Shown: positions 34,701-48,052, counted from the stretch's first letter. The stretch: 64,000 nucleotides of DNA from Fremontodendron californicum (GCA_030761205.1 JAULJL010000001.1:33365145-33429144); one strand, 5' to 3'. Translations and numbers: made by a program. The notes: a model not told the origin generated them from the letters alone.

Positions 34701-37700
34701 CTACATGGGCAGAAAAATTTTATCTTCCTTTTAAAGCTGAGATACTATTTAAGGGACAGTGGTTGAATCTCTTGGTTTATCACTGTCACTTGCTGCCCTC
34801 ACTAGCTGAGCACATCCCTTGCTAAGGCCCAGAGCAGCCTCTTCATGAGTAATTTCTACCTTTCTGTATGGTATCCTCTCCTTGAAAGGAGTAAGCTAAA
34901 AGTTTGTTAAATAAAATACTGCCTGGAAGAAATTACTCATACAAAAATAAAAGGAAAATAAAATTTGAATGACATCTATAACCCTGCTGTAAGTTTTATC
35001 GATGTTCCTCTGATGCATTTGTAGTCAAATGTAGCATGTTTTGGTGATTATTAATGTTGAAAATGAGTCAGCATATTTGTAGCTGTTGCTGGTCCTTGAG
35101 ATTCGGTTTTGTTCCAGAGCTGATAGATTTTGAATGTGAAATGTTCTTGGTGCTGAGAAAAGCTGACAGCCTATTAATACTCTCGGAAAAGATTTCAGCT
35201 TGCTAAGGCCCTCTAAGTTACTTCCTTCGAAGGCTAGTGAAATAACTAAGGCAATAGATAAGGAAGTTAGAAATTAAAAAACCTAGCTTGTTTACGGTTC
35301 TATTTTGCAAAATCAAAAGCAGAAATATGCTGGTAGTAAAGCTCGCCATTTTAGTGTAGAAAAATGAGCTATATGAGAGTTTGATGCACTTCACTAAGAC
35401 TGATATGCTGTAAGTATAAGGATGATTCAGTTCATGGAAGTCTTAAAACAAAAACGAAAAAAAAATTGCTCATGGAATCAAGCATGCCTCATCAAATGCT
35501 GTTTGGTGATAATTATTTTAATAATTTTCTTCTTCTGGATGATGCCTTATAGTGCCTATGCAGGCCATGCTAGGATTTTTTGAGACATGGTTTTATGTTT
35601 CATTTGGAGACTGACATTTTTACCTGTGGCATCTGGTGAATTGCAATGGGAGTTTGAAAACAGTTACTGGTTGTTTGGGTGCTGAGGCATGACATGGCAT
35701 ATGCTAGTATATGTGCCAGCTCGTTTTTTTAAATAGGCTGCTTAGCTGGTAAATTTCTTTTGTGATGATTTCTGCTCAAGTCTGTTTGGCAAATAGAAGA
35801 AGGCATGTTGGAACTTGGAAGTCGACAAATATTTCTTATGAGAGTTGTTGAATATTATTAATTTGCAGTTCTTCTGTGACAGCAAATCCACTGTAATGGA
35901 TGCTGGTTATTTGCTGGAATCATCTTTAGGATTTGTTGAGCAAGTTAGAAATACCATATGTTTTTGTGCTCTGTAGACAGGAAATGCTAACTTCAGTTTT
36001 TATGCCTTTTGTAATCAGGACATAATCTAGTAAATATTTATTTATTTATATATTTCAAATGACACATGTCGGGATACCACATTTGTTGATTTAACTTTTT
36101 CGTTTTACTGGTACATACATACATAGACGCACGCATGCTTAGGATGCCATTTCCAATTGGCTACCTTGGGTAGCTTTCTGTTTTGCACATGCTACTGGTC
36201 GTTCACATTTTTATAGCATTTATTATGTTGCATAAGACTATGATCAGTTACAAATGTGAGCATTTTTTTTAAGGCTGGTGTGTAACTCTCTAAGAAGTAA
36301 TTAGATAGTAGTTCAATTTATCACATAACTGTCATTGAGTTTAAATGCTCGTGTAATTCATTCTATGGATGGATCTCATGTATAGAGCTTTATATGCTTA
36401 TTACTAAAGCTGGCAGTCCTTTAAATGTGTTAACAGGTGCAGTGGTGTTATGGGTAAATATGCAGCTGGAGACCTCAAGCCACCTACTGCTGGTTAGTTA
36501 CATGTTTTGGGCAGGAATATAAAACATGATTTTGCATCCTGTAACCCTGTTTGTGACCTTTAAGTGAACTAGCTGTTGTTTCACATGCTTGCATGTGAGC
36601 ACTTGTGCCATTGATGCATTTCTGCAAACTATAAATTTAGGTTCGGCATTGGCATTTTGTGCTATAAATTTGTTTCTTTAATCAGGAAATGCAAGTTTTT
36701 AAATATGAAAAACTTCAAGATTTTATCATAATGGACTAAAAAAATTTTAAGAGCAACAGATTAAGATATTTCTAAATAAGTAAAGCCTTCTATTTTTAAG
36801 TTGAAAAGGGGCTGATATATATGAAAAATTAGAAGAGGTAGAAATATAAGATTAAGTTGAAGCATGAAAGTGCTACATATTTTTTATGTATGTTATTCAT
36901 AATTCATATATAAGCTACGATCAACATCAATAAGAATCAAGAACTACAAAGTTATTAGAGTTAGAAAATCCTGTCAATCAAAATTCGATTATGAGGATCT
37001 ATCTCTCACCTCATAATCAATTGAATATAACCATAATTGCTACTGTGTTTGTGGTAATCTCTGAAGGGCTTATCTAAATGAAACCCAATTTTCTAGAGAA
37101 GATGTAGTTTAGGAAATTGTTTAAAAAGCAGTTAAGCATATACATTTTTCTAAAGTGTGGTTTGCATGTAACCAGTTGATAAGTTGACATTGTTGGTTGT
37201 CTCAATGTTTACAGTAAATACATTCTATCTTGATTGATTGATGCCCCAGGCTTGGACAACGCTGTGTTATAGACTTAAAATAAATATTCTTATTCCAGTT
37301 GAAAAGATTATGTACAGAAAATTATTGTGATGCGGTTATTGCTTGCTAGCATCTTGTCTTTGCAGTAATACCAAATCCAACCTTTATACTAATTTTTATT
37401 TGCGAGCATGGTGAAAGTTCCTGTCTTATTCTGTTATCTTGAGGCTCAAGCCATAAGTGAGAGTATGTTCTGTGGTAAAACTTGTCATGGAAGTGCCATT
37501 AGTGGTCTTACTAGTTACTGTCTAGTATAATTTTCCAATTTCATATGATGCTAATTGACATGAGAAATTACTTAAATGGACCCGAAATAATTGATGAATG
37601 GATGTGTGTTTGTATATCAAGATATGAAAATAAAGTTGGCCTTAAGTTGGGATTTCTTTTCTCTAACCACAAATAATAAGATATTTTAGGCCTGAGAACT

Positions 37701-40700
37701 CATCACTTCTGTTTTTAAATAGCTTCTTCTCGTGGATCTGGAAAGCATCCTCAGCTCATGCCATCAACTCCAAGATGGGCTGTTGCAAATGGTGCTGGTG
37801 TCATTTTAAGTGTATGTGATGAGGAGGTTGCACGCTATGAGACTGCTACTTTAACAGCTGTAGCAGTCCCTGCACTTCTACTTCCTCCCCCGACAACAGC
37901 TTTGGATGAGCATCTAGTTGCTGGGCTACCAGCTCTTGAACCATATGCACGTTTATTTCATCGGTAAACTGCTGAACCTTCGAGAGCTCTTGAACAACAT
38001 TGCTCAAGGATATTTGTTCTATAGTAGGTGTACATAGTCAAAGCTCGTAAGTCTTGTGTTTTGCCATGTATACAGGGCATTGAGCAACGCACTTCCAAAT
38101 TTATATCAGCAATGTGGATGTCTGTTTGAATAACAATTTCTTTGTCTTCTTCTGAGAAGGGGTAGGGGTTAGGTTGGGTGGAGAGTGCAATGTTAGTGTG
38201 CTTTCATATATATGCACCTTCTATCCCAAATTGCCTTACACATGGCTTCGTGAAAATGCTTTTGACTTCTTCTTAACATTTAAACTTTAAGAATTTTCTG
38301 TAGTACAAAAATCCGATATTCTTAGAGCAAATATGTAAGAAAAATATAATAATATCTCTTATGGATATAGAGAAGGTTGGGATGTCTGGAAAAGGTAAGA
38401 AGATAATGTTTTGGGATGTTCCAAAGTGCATACTAGGACATTCTGTTTGAGATAGGAGTGCTAAACAAATACAACTGCAAAAGTTTATGTTAGTGCACAA
38501 AAGAACAACATTGATGAAAATATGTGCTTGATAATAAGGTAATTTGTAAAGAAAATAAAGTGATTCCATCCTTTGGTGAAGTATTTTTGGAATGGTCTTT
38601 GTTTAAGGTTATGGACAAAGTTATTATGTAGATGAATGCCCGACATGCCTAGTTGCTACTGGGTACAAGTGTCTGTCATGATGTGGTTTTCTTCTTTTTT
38701 CCTGATCAGGTACTATGCCATTGCAACTCCAAGTGCCACCCAAAGACTTCTTCTTGGACTTCTAGAAGCACCACCATCATGGGCTCCAGATGCACTGGAT
38801 GCTGCTGTACAGCTTGTTGAACTCCTTCGTGCTGCCGAAGATTATGCAACTGGTATAAGGGTGAGTTAAATGACTTTCACTGCATATATTTGAATATAAA
38901 GTGACACTTTCTGGAATCAAACTCGAATTCATGCGATTCTCACCTGCATTACTTTGAATTTTGTCAATCCATAATTGTGAGGTCCAAAAGGAATTTATGA
39001 GCATTAGCTTAACGAAAGTGCAAAATTTGTCAGCATATGTAAGAAAGACAGAGTCCTTAAATAACAAATATTGGTTGTTGTATCAAGGACTTGGAATTAA
39101 ATCTCGTCTTTAGAAATGTTTTGGGGTTTTCAGTGAGGGAGGGTCACCCCATTTGTTAGCCCAGCAATTAAATTATGAAAGGAAAATGATGTTTACAGAT
39201 CTGAGTTTATCCATTAGTTATGAATAACATTTCAGCTTGATCGACCTAGAAAAACATAAGTTCAGGGGGTTCAGCCTAGTGCTTTAAAAATGGTCTGTTT
39301 TCAGCTTTCTTAAATTGACATTTTTCAAAAATCAATTTATTTATCCGTTATTGGTAAAATTTGTCCACCATGAGTCAATGTAATCCTCTTCTTAAATGTG
39401 ATCATCAAATGTCAATCAGTTTCTCAAGACCCCTTTAAGTATTTGAAGTTTTGTATTTAAAGCTTGAAGATGTTGAACCCGGGGCTTAGCCCAGTTGATT
39501 CGTGCAGTTGTCCTTAAGAGGTGTCTAGAGTTCAAATCTTAGTACCTGCAACCCCTTCCCGCTGCGGCCTCCCTTGTACCAAAAAGAGCTTGAAGATGTT
39601 GGATCATGATTCTATTGACATCTTTATTAAAGTTAGTCACATAGATGAGCAATATAATTGCTGTTCTGAAGTCTCTGCTAGACTACTAACATTTTGTGGT
39701 TTTCTTACCACTGAGATCTGATGGAGTGTAAAGTCTCTAAGACCTCTGAATCTTACTTATATTGAATTTCATGATTCTTTGATGCTTTCTGACCATCTAT
39801 GATTGCCCAAATTGATACATGGAGAGAAGGTAGGGAAGGGTCAATAAAGATTACGAAATGCAAAAGTATAAGTTTTGAGGGCTTTGTCCAAAGGAAAAAG
39901 CTGATGAGGGCCTCGCTGAGCCTGGTTTTGGAAATTTTATTTTCTCCAACTCCCCCTAGAAAAAGGGCAAATAAAATGAAAATTTAAAAGTTGCTTACAT
40001 CACAGGTTAAGTGTTCTTGGTAAGTATCATTTTAGGGTTTCAGATTGGGATGGAAAATTTTCAAAGGCTGAAGGTTTGAGGCATATATGATTACTAGATT
40101 GTTAGGGAAAAATGTAGTCACAATTTTTTTACGGCAGTAGCCAAAAGACCCTACAGGTTTCAAGTAGTGTTTTTGGTAAAAGGTTGCAAATGGTTTCTAT
40201 AAGGCGGTTAGGGGTTCAATGGCCAAGATTTTAGAGGTAAAATTATGAGCTTTTGGTCTGGTCTGCTAGTTTAAAGTTTGTTTGTATTGAAACCAGCTTG
40301 TGAAAATGGGTTGAATAGGTATTTCTAGATGCAGGGGAACAGTGTTGTGTGCGTCCATTCTTCATAAGTGTATTATTAAAGGTGGCTGCGTTCATATAAT
40401 TATGTATTGAAGTTAAAATTAAGATGTAAAACGTCCTTATTGTTCATTATCCAACATAAAACCTGTTTGCTAGATGGAGAGGCCATCCTGAATATTAGAC
40501 TACAAGAAACTCTGAACTTATCCAATGTGTGATAGCACCAGTTAACAGTTGTGAAACCATCTTGTTCTTAAACACCTATGGCATAATCACTTTAAGCTGA
40601 TGGCGTTTTAGGTGAATGTTATCAGTCAATGTGTGGAGAGCAATCTTACGTGAATTTCAGGAAAGTAAAGTGTACAACATATGCACTCATTTAGAGTTCT

Positions 40701-43700
40701 TTACGAGGAAATGCTCTGTTCTAGTACCAATTGTTTGTTAGGGGATTGACATATAATTGTATTTCGTTAAAGAATGATGCAATAATGCTTTCAGCTATTA
40801 CCATTCTGTTTGTCTTAGCAAATTGCTTTTATGGATGTTGGTGTAGCTTCCTCGAAATTGGATGCATTTGCATTTTTTGCGTGCAATTGGGACTGCAATG
40901 TCTATGAGAGCGGGTATTGCTGCTGATGCTGCTGTAGCTTTACTTTTTCGCATACTGTCACAGCCTGCACTGCTTTTTCCTCCATTAAGACAAGTTGAGG
41001 GAGTTGAAGTTCAACATGAACCGTCCGGTGGTTATATTTCGTGTTACAGGAAGCAGGTATTAGTGGTCAACTTCAAAATTTTGCATGTTATCTTCCATTC
41101 TTTAGCTTTTATGTTTCCATTTGCTGGGAAGCAGTTCATATGCATGCGCCTATACATACAATAATGCATGTTCACAAGTACTGAAAAATTATCTCAAAAT
41201 ACTGTTCATCAGATAGAGGTGCCTGCAGCTGAAGCAACTATTGAAGCTACTGCCCAAGGTATTGCATCAATGCTTTGTGCTCATGGACCAGAGGTGGAAT
41301 GGAGGATATGTACTATATGGGAAGCTGCTTATGGCCTGATTCCTTTGAGCTCTTCAGCTGTTGATCTTCCTGAAATTATTGTTGCAACCCCATTGCAGCC
41401 TCCCATACTATCATGGAACCTATACATACCTCTTCTCAAGGTCCTGGAATACCTTCCACGTGGAAGTCCTTCTGAAGCATGTCTCATGAAGATTTTTGTG
41501 GCCACTGTTGAAGCAATTCTACAGAGAACTTTTCCACCCGAACCCTCCAGGGAGCAAACCAAAAGAACAAGATACAGCCTAGGTTCTGCCTCCAAGAATC
41601 TTGCTGTGGCGGAGCTTCGTACAATGGTCCATTCTCTCTTTTTAGAATCATGTGCTTCTGTAGAGCTTGCTTCACGCCTGCTTTTTGTTGTCTTGACTGT
41701 GTGTGTTAGCCATGAAGCTCAGTTCAGTGGGAGTAAGAGACCAAGAGGTGAAGAAAGTTATCCTCGTGATGAGAGCACTGAGGAATCACAGGCACCATAT
41801 GAAAAGCCAAGGGACATAAAACCTAGAAAAACAAAAAAACAAGGGCCTGTAGCTGCATTTGATTCTTATGTGCTGGCTGCTGTTTGTGCTCTTGCCTGCG
41901 AGCTTCAGTTGTTCCCTTTGGTTACAAGAGGAAATAATCAGTCAACTGCTAAAGATGTTCAAGTTATAGCCAACCCTGCAAAAGTAAATGGATCTTCTAT
42001 TGGGTATGGACATAGTATTGACTCAGCTATTCATCATACTCACAGAATCTTAGCAATTTTAGAGGCACTTTTTTCGCTGAAGCCGTCTTCTGTTGGCACC
42101 TCATGGAGTTATAGTTCAAATGAAATAGTTGCTGCTGCTATGGTTGCTGCTCATGTTTCTGAATTATTTAGACGGTCAAAGGCTTGCATGCATGCGCTCT
42201 CTGTCCTAATGCGATGCAAGTGGGACAATGAAATTTACACCCGGGCATCATCATTATATAATCTCATTGATATTCACGGCAAGGCTGTTGCATCCATTGT
42301 TAACAAGGCTGAACCATTAGAAGCACAATTGATATATGCGCCTGTTCGGAAGGATTCCCCTGTTTGTTTAGAAGGCAGAAAACAAAACAAACGTACAAAT
42401 ACCACTTGCTTTGATCCTGGGCAGTCATTTGCTTCAGAGTGTGGAGATTCAACTCATTCAGACAATAATCTTAGATGTGAGAGAGTGTTAGCATCAGATG
42501 AAGGCTCAGGGAATTCCTCGGGCAAAGGTATAGCAAGTTTCCCATTAGATGCCTCAGATTTAGCCAATTTTCTCACAATGGACAGGCACATAGGATTCAA
42601 TTGCAGTGCACAAATTCTTCTGAGATCTGTGCTTGTTGAGAAACAGGAGTTATGTTTCTCTGTTGTTTCACTATTGTGGCACAAGCTGATAGCAGCCCCT
42701 GAAACACAACCCAGTGCGGAAAGCACATCCGCCCAGCAGGGATGGAGACAGGTAACCTGATATGTTTCATGCTTCATTTAGTATTACTTTCTTACGTCTG
42801 CTTATCATATTATTAGCATCTGATTAGGAACAACAGAAATTTCTTGTTTTATAATCTTCACTATTTGAAACAAACTTCGAAATATTTATTTTTTTAAAAA
42901 ATTAAATGTTGAAAACAACAGATGAGCTATATCAGTTGAAACTTTTGTTTCAATCAGTATTTCACCATAATTTCTTCATGAATACTTATATACTTATCCA
43001 AATGTTTGAACTTTGAATCTAGTTGCATTTTTGGTCGTTACGTGTCCTATTTTAAATCTTGACTTGGTCCTTTCAACAAGGGACTTGGCTCCACTCGATT
43101 AATTTTAGGACCAATACTCATCAGCAGGCTCCATTATCACCATTCACATTAACGAGTCCCAATTATAAGTGATTCCTATAACTATGGATGTGATGATGTG
43201 TGTGTTAAAAGTTATTGGTTCAAAAGGTATTGAGAGGATCTCAATCCTTCATTAAGACACAACACATGTGTTAGACTGTGTATGCTGAGACACAGTATAC
43301 ACCTACAATGAAATACTTATATGAACAAATCATAATGCATCACACATGTCCTTCCAGCGTGATATTCTTTTAGTATGACAATTCTTAGAAATTATTTCTG
43401 TTTGTTGGAATGTCAATGTGACAAGTTCTTCCTAACTTTAAACATTAAGGAAAAACATGACAAGCATCCAGCTTCTCCTTGATGCAATGCCTTTCAACCT
43501 CATCATATAATTTTTCTTTAAGAATAGATCAAATGTTGATGGCTGCCTGAATGTTAGACTAAGCCTTTCATTAAATGCTTTTTGTGAATTAATGAACTGT
43601 TTATGAACTCCTTGAGCCAGTTGTCTGACTTTTTTTTTTTTCTCACTAGTTTGGGAAAGATACAATATCAATTTAGTGGTGGCACTTTGTGTCAGTGGGT

Positions 43701-46700
43701 CATATCAACAAGTGGGTATAGAAGGATATAAACCATCCAAACCTGACCCATTTGACTTATTAGATCAGAACCCTCTATAGGAACACACTCTTTTTACAAG
43801 TAACAGATTGACCTGTGTAAACTGTTAGATAAAACAAGTAATGTCGGGTTGGGTTAATATGAACTTGACTATTTAACATGTTTAATTAGATAGGTCCAAA
43901 AAAGGTAACTTAAACTCGATTTAAGGGTTCTTTCATTTGGTAACTTTTTTCCATCTCTTTTTTGTACAAGTATGTTATCCTTATACTTCTATTGGTACTA
44001 CTTGTGTCAGTATCTTTAAATTCTTAATGATTAGAATTGTTTTTAAAAATAAAACAATGCACCTGAGCATTTGGCTCAATGGTTGATGCATGCATTCCCT
44101 GCTCAAGGAGCAGGATTTGCATCTCCCTCTCCAAATAGAAACAAAACAATGAACAGGTTTAAATGGGTTAGGTCTTATGCAGGTTGACACATCGGCGCTA
44201 TTAATATACAAGTCTATTATGTGTCAATTTGAGTTACGCAGGGCAACCTAAACATGTATTTCTTTGTGACTCTTGGGTCAATTTGATTTTGACACGAACC
44301 TGTTAAATGCGAAACTCAAACCCACAAATTCCCCATTGGGTTGGAGTTGTTTGTATGGGTACTGTTTCTTATTGCCACCTTTAGTATCCAAGGTCATACA
44401 GGATTTTTTTCTTTCAGATGTGAAAGGGGCTGGCCATCCAACTCTTATACAATGCTTTATAGGTTCTTATATTCTAGCTACTTGCTTTTACTGTTGCTTC
44501 GTATTTCTTTAATCACATTTCTGCATGCGTAAGGTGCACATTTTGAAACCCAATAGTTCTTTTTCACCAATCTCTGGTTGCATCCAGTAATGCAGTAAAT
44601 AGAGATGTAACTTGAATTTTCATCTGGGAAATAGTGAAAGAATCAAATATATATGCTCATTTTTTTTAGAAAATAGCAATTAATTTGTGTGATGCATATG
44701 TTAGTGTCGTACTGCTTCAAGTGTTCAAGACTTCAATAGCATTTTTCTATGTCAGAGTGGGAAAGTATTTGACTGGATCTATCTTCACTTTTCAAAATTA
44801 ATGAGAAAAGGATACACCTAAAATGATGCCATGTTTTTTTTTTTTTTTTTTTTAATTTCTTTACAGAAAATGTCATTTGTTATACTTGTGTGGATTGGTG
44901 ACATTCTGCAATGCAAATAAATTTAACTGAGACTAATAATAGAGTGCATAAGAGTAGAGCGGTTGACGGAACTGTCTGCCCTATGGTTCATCTGTAAATT
45001 CATCATTATGATTTCTTGGAATTTATTTGTCTGACTACCCTACTTGGATCGAATTAGGTGGTTGATGCATTGTGCAATGTCGTATCAGCATCACCGACAA
45101 AAGCGGCTACAGCAGTTGTTTTTCAGGTCCAGATTTTGTTCATGTTGTAGATTATTAGTCTAAAATTAGAAAGAAAAAACGGCCTGCTTTTCTTTATGGC
45201 TGCTGACTTGAACACCATATGCTTCGTAAAAGATGACTGCAATTCGTAATTAGGGTAATAAATTCAGACCATTTGTGATAAAACACCTTTGTATAACATG
45301 ATGAACTGTCGTCTGGATGGTGTCCAAACCAGCAGCCATGAATTGCCTTATTGTCTAGCTTTTTTGTTTTTTAACTTTATTTTCTCTATTTGTTTGGTCA
45401 CTTTCATGGCCTTGTTTTATTGTCAGGCGGATAAGGAATTGCAGCCGTGGATTGCCAAAGATGATGATCAAGGTCAGAAGATGTGGAGAATCAATCAGCG
45501 GATTGTAAAGTTGATAGTGGAACTAATGAGAAATCATGATAGCCCAGAATCATTGGTAGTTGTGGCAAGTGCGTCTGATCTACTTCTACGTGCCACAGAT
45601 GGAATGCTTGTTGATGGGGAAGCTTGCACTTTACCCCAACTAGAGGTACTGTCTCCAATTATTGTCTCTTATAGATAGTCATTCACCATTTTATCTCAAA
45701 GCTTCGTTAATGTCTTGAGTTTTTATTTAAAAATGGCAGCTGCTTGAAGCAACAGCTAGAGCAGTTCAGCCAGTACTAGAGTGGGGAGAATCTGGACTGG
45801 CAGTTGCAGATGGACTTTCAAACCTGTTAAAGGTGAGCAAATGCCCCTCATTGGCATAGTCAATTTGATTATACTTAGGGTTAAATTCAAAAGAGTTAAT
45901 AACACATTTGGTATCTATATCTTGAAATGTACAAATTGGTAAGCTAAAGAAAAAAATGTACAATTTGCCCCATGAACTTTCAAATAGTATACCATGTTAA
46001 GAAAAACCCTCACACACTTAGCCTAACCTACCTACATGGTATTTTGCCAATATAATCTTGCCATCGTTATGTGTTAAATAAAAATGCTAAATATTTTGTA
46101 AAAAGCCATGTGGATGCCATGTGGTATCCAACAATTGGGCGGTCTTAGAAGTCTAGGAGTTGAATAGGATGTCAGATGGTTCCATGTGATATACTTGAAG
46201 GGACAATATTAGTCGAATGCCACATATATAGGCCAACTGGGTTAATGGTGTTAAGAGTTTAGGTTAAAATGATACATGATTTGAAAGTTCAGGATGCAAA
46301 TTATTCATTTTTTCAAAGTTCAAACACCAAATGTGTTATTAACTGAATTGAAAACATGCTTTCAAGCTGTTCATTATAAATGCTGATGCCCATTAACATG
46401 GAGTGAAACGGAGCAAATAGAAGAGGAGGAAGTTCTTTCTTCTTTTGCCTGATGTCACTGCAAGATCTATGCTGATGTGGTCTTTAATCTTTCAATTCAT
46501 GCAGTGTCGTCTACCAGCAACAACTCGATGTCTTTCGCACCCAAGTGCACATGTTCGCGCTCTCAGCACATCAGTCATTCGCAATATTTTGCATACAGGT
46601 TCAATTGAATCTAATTCTAAGCAGGTGGAAATAAATGGCATCCATGGTCCCTCTTATCAGTACTTCAGTATTGGTGTGATTGACTGGCATACTGATATTG

Positions 46701-46804
46701 GGAAGTGCCTAACATGGGAAGCTCATAGTCAACTTGCAAGAGGAATGTCTATACAATTTCTCCATACGGCTGCCAAAGAATTAGGCTTTGATATTTCCTT
46801 ATAA
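31754..46804 (+). CDS. GI: GIGANTEA, circadian clock and flowering-time regulator
   Basis: Fourteen exons join in frame to 1,170 codons: 31,754-31,840; 32,620-32,691; 32,837-32,891; 33,017-33,159; 33,378-33,655; 36,437-36,492; 37,723-37,963; 38,710-38,860; 40,847-41,056; 41,213-42,751; 45,058-45,126; 45,427-45,645; 45,740-45,832; 46,505-46,804. All introns are GT-AG. The product starts MANPSERWIDGLQFSS and carries the family's unbroken blocks, among them AYVEYFGQFTSEQFP, SEQWALACGEILRILTHYNR, VEWRICTIWEAAYGLIPL and GQKMWRINQRIVK; it ends ELGFDISL. Arabidopsis GI is 1,173 residues. GI is a plant-specific nuclear and cytosolic scaffold. It chaperones and stabilises the F-box photoreceptor ZTL, acts with FKF1 to remove CDF repressors and activate CONSTANS and FT, and feeds into the clock and stress responses (established). 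A basic cluster (KRPR near residue 605, KPRKTKKQ near 634) lies in the region known to hold the nuclear signal. Nothing in the exons is broken. Introns 5 (2.8 kb), 8 (2.0 kb) and 10 (2.3 kb) are the longest. Confidence 0.97.
32330..32520. repeat. Possible retroelement scrap in GI intron 1
   Basis: CGTGCGGGGGAGTGTTTAAG followed by TTATCCTACATCTATTAAG and related words resembles a piece common around plant retroelement ends. No boundaries or duplication found. Confidence 0.3.
33284..33308. repeat. (TTTA)n microsatellite in GI intron 4
   Basis: About six TTTA units. Confidence 0.9.
33656..36436 (+). other. GI: GI intron 5, unusually long
   Basis: 2,781 bp between a phase-2 donor (GATG|GTGAG) and the acceptor TTAACAG at 36,430-36,436. 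I see no coding sequence and no complete mobile element in it. It is less AT-rich than the intergenic DNA. Confidence 0.75.
39476..39586 (+). mobile_element. tRNA-derived SINE in GI intron 8
   Basis: A 111-bp body is flanked by exact 15-bp duplications AGCTTGAAGATGTTG (39,461-39,475 and 39,587-39,601). It has an A-box-like TTAGCCCAGTTGATTC (39,486) and a B-box-like AGTTCAAATCT (39,530-39,540), and ends in a short CCAAAAAG tail. The size, promoter boxes and duplication fit a short SINE. Confidence 0.85.
43680..44335. repeat. Worn inverted-repeat element in GI intron 10 (tentative)
   Basis: Words such as GTCGGGTTGGGTTAATATGA (43,844) on one side and TGACACGAACCTGTTAA (44,290) on the other resemble two arms of a degraded DNA transposon, with the SINE below inside. 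Limits are uncertain. Confidence 0.35.
44060..44142 (+). mobile_element. Small tRNA-derived SINE in GI intron 10
   Basis: An 83-bp body lies between exact copies of AAAACAATG (44,051-44,059 and 44,143-44,151). It has an A-box-like TTGGCTCAATGGTTGATGC and a worn B-box-like AGGATTTGCATCTC. Shorter and more decayed than the one in intron 8. Confidence 0.65.
45893..46345. mobile_element. Mutator-like MITE in GI intron 13
   Basis: The ends GAGTTAATAACACATTTGG and, reversed, CAGTTAATAACACATTTGG begin inverted repeats of about 100 bp (shared TTTGAACTTT, CATGAACTTTCAAAT type words). Flanks AATTCAAAA (45,884-45,892) and AATTGAAAA (46,346-46,354) match at 8 of 9 bases. It lies wholly within the intron. 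Confidence 0.82.
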
Positions 46805-47085
46805 CATTGATTTAACTTTCGGATTATCAGTATGAATATCTTTTTCTTTTCAAGTGAGATTACAAAGAGAAATAGACTTCACGTGGCTTGAAGGATATGG
46901 TTTGGACAGAAATGTAACTCTTCAAATAGTCCCTAGGGGATGAAGCCTTCGAATGTCGTCTGGTGAACTTCCACTCCGAGGTTTCATGTGTCTAATCTTA
47001 CTTTGCTTTAAGCTAGCTTTGTATGATATAGGCCCAGGTTTCGATTTGTTTGTCGGATTACTATTATGTAATTTCAGTTAACTTA
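46805..47085 (+). other. GI: GI 3' UTR region
   Basis: Ordinary-composition sequence after the stop codon. There is no exact AATAAA; TTTGTATGATATAGG and TTATGTAATTTC near 47,020-47,076 are candidate plant processing signals. A Harbinger-like element begins at 47,086, so the transcript ends before or within it. Confidence 0.55.
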
Positions 47086-47616
47086 GGTTCCATTTAAATC
47101 CCACCGCACTGGATCTGACCGGAGGTGCGGTGAGATTCAATGGAATTTTGTGGGGGATTTTCTTCCCATTGATGGTCTTCTCCATTGGAGTGCATCTAAA
47201 TGCACCCTCTGTGAGATTTTTCACCTCATTGTTCCCTCCAGTTCCACTGGATACCTGGGGAAATTTTTTTATTACCACTCATGTTTTTTTTTTTTTTTTA
47301 ATTTTAATTTATTTTTTTAATATAAATATAATTTTAATAACTGTTAATTATTATTATTTAACATAAATATTATTTTAATATATATTTTATTATTTAATAT
47401 AAATATAATTTTAATAATTTTAATAATTTATTATATATATATATATACATATATTAATCTAATGTTCTTATTTTTATTTTTTTATTATAATTTATCTCAT
47501 CGTTTTTTTTATTCAAATACATATTTCATCACTAATTTTAATTTTATTGTTACAGTAATTTATTTTATTTTTTTAGTTTTACTGAAATTAATCTTATCGT
47601 CCATCTAAATAGAATC
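47086..47616. mobile_element. PIF/Harbinger-like element just downstream of GI
   Basis: The left end GGTTCCATTTAAATC and the reversed right end GATTCTATTTAGATG pair, and both sides are TTA (47,083-47,085 and 47,617-47,619), the 3-bp duplication typical of PIF/Harbinger elements. The interior is AT-rich with no transposase. Confidence 0.6.
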
Positions 47617-47619
47617 TTA

Positions 47620-48052
47620 AACCGTTAATCCATTAGCATGAAGTGATAATCATAAAGATTCTGCTTAAGCTTCAATCTGTTGGAAAATTCAGATACTTCC
47701 AGCATATCAGTACCAAGTGATTATTTTTGGACGCGTTATTTATTTGACTAACAGTGTTAATTTTGTTATAAATTGATAGATGAGTGTAAAATTCAAGTAT
47801 TTAATTGTGTGTAGGTTTTTAATTCAGAGTACTCAATCTTGTGTTCAAATCAGGAAAATTTTAAATTTTAGAGTAAATTATACCTTTGGTCTTTAACTTT
47901 GGATCGTATAATGTTTTGGATTTTAAAAATTTTGAAGTAAATTATTTGTCCTTATATTTTCATGGTCATAATGGAGGGTTAGGATTTTTTTCATTATTTT
48001 TTTTCATTATTATCTAATTTAATTTTGATCATTATTTATAAGTATGACTTTC
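47620..48052. other. AT-rich target region of the Athila insertion
   Basis: No gene. Its last part, TTATTTATAAGTATGACTTTC, is repeated beyond the element at about 60,011-60,032 (CGTTCATAAGTATGACTTTCAC), so the target was part of a local tandem duplication (see 59,892-60,090). Confidence 0.6.

Noticed and set aside
43438..44532. Several open frames in GI intron 10
   Set aside because: They lie within an intron confirmed by the unbroken GI reading on both sides and show no domain.
45289..45426. Upstream part of the open frame that contains GI exon 12
   Set aside because: It is intron sequence; the exon begins after the acceptor TTGTCAG at 45,426, where similarity to GI starts.
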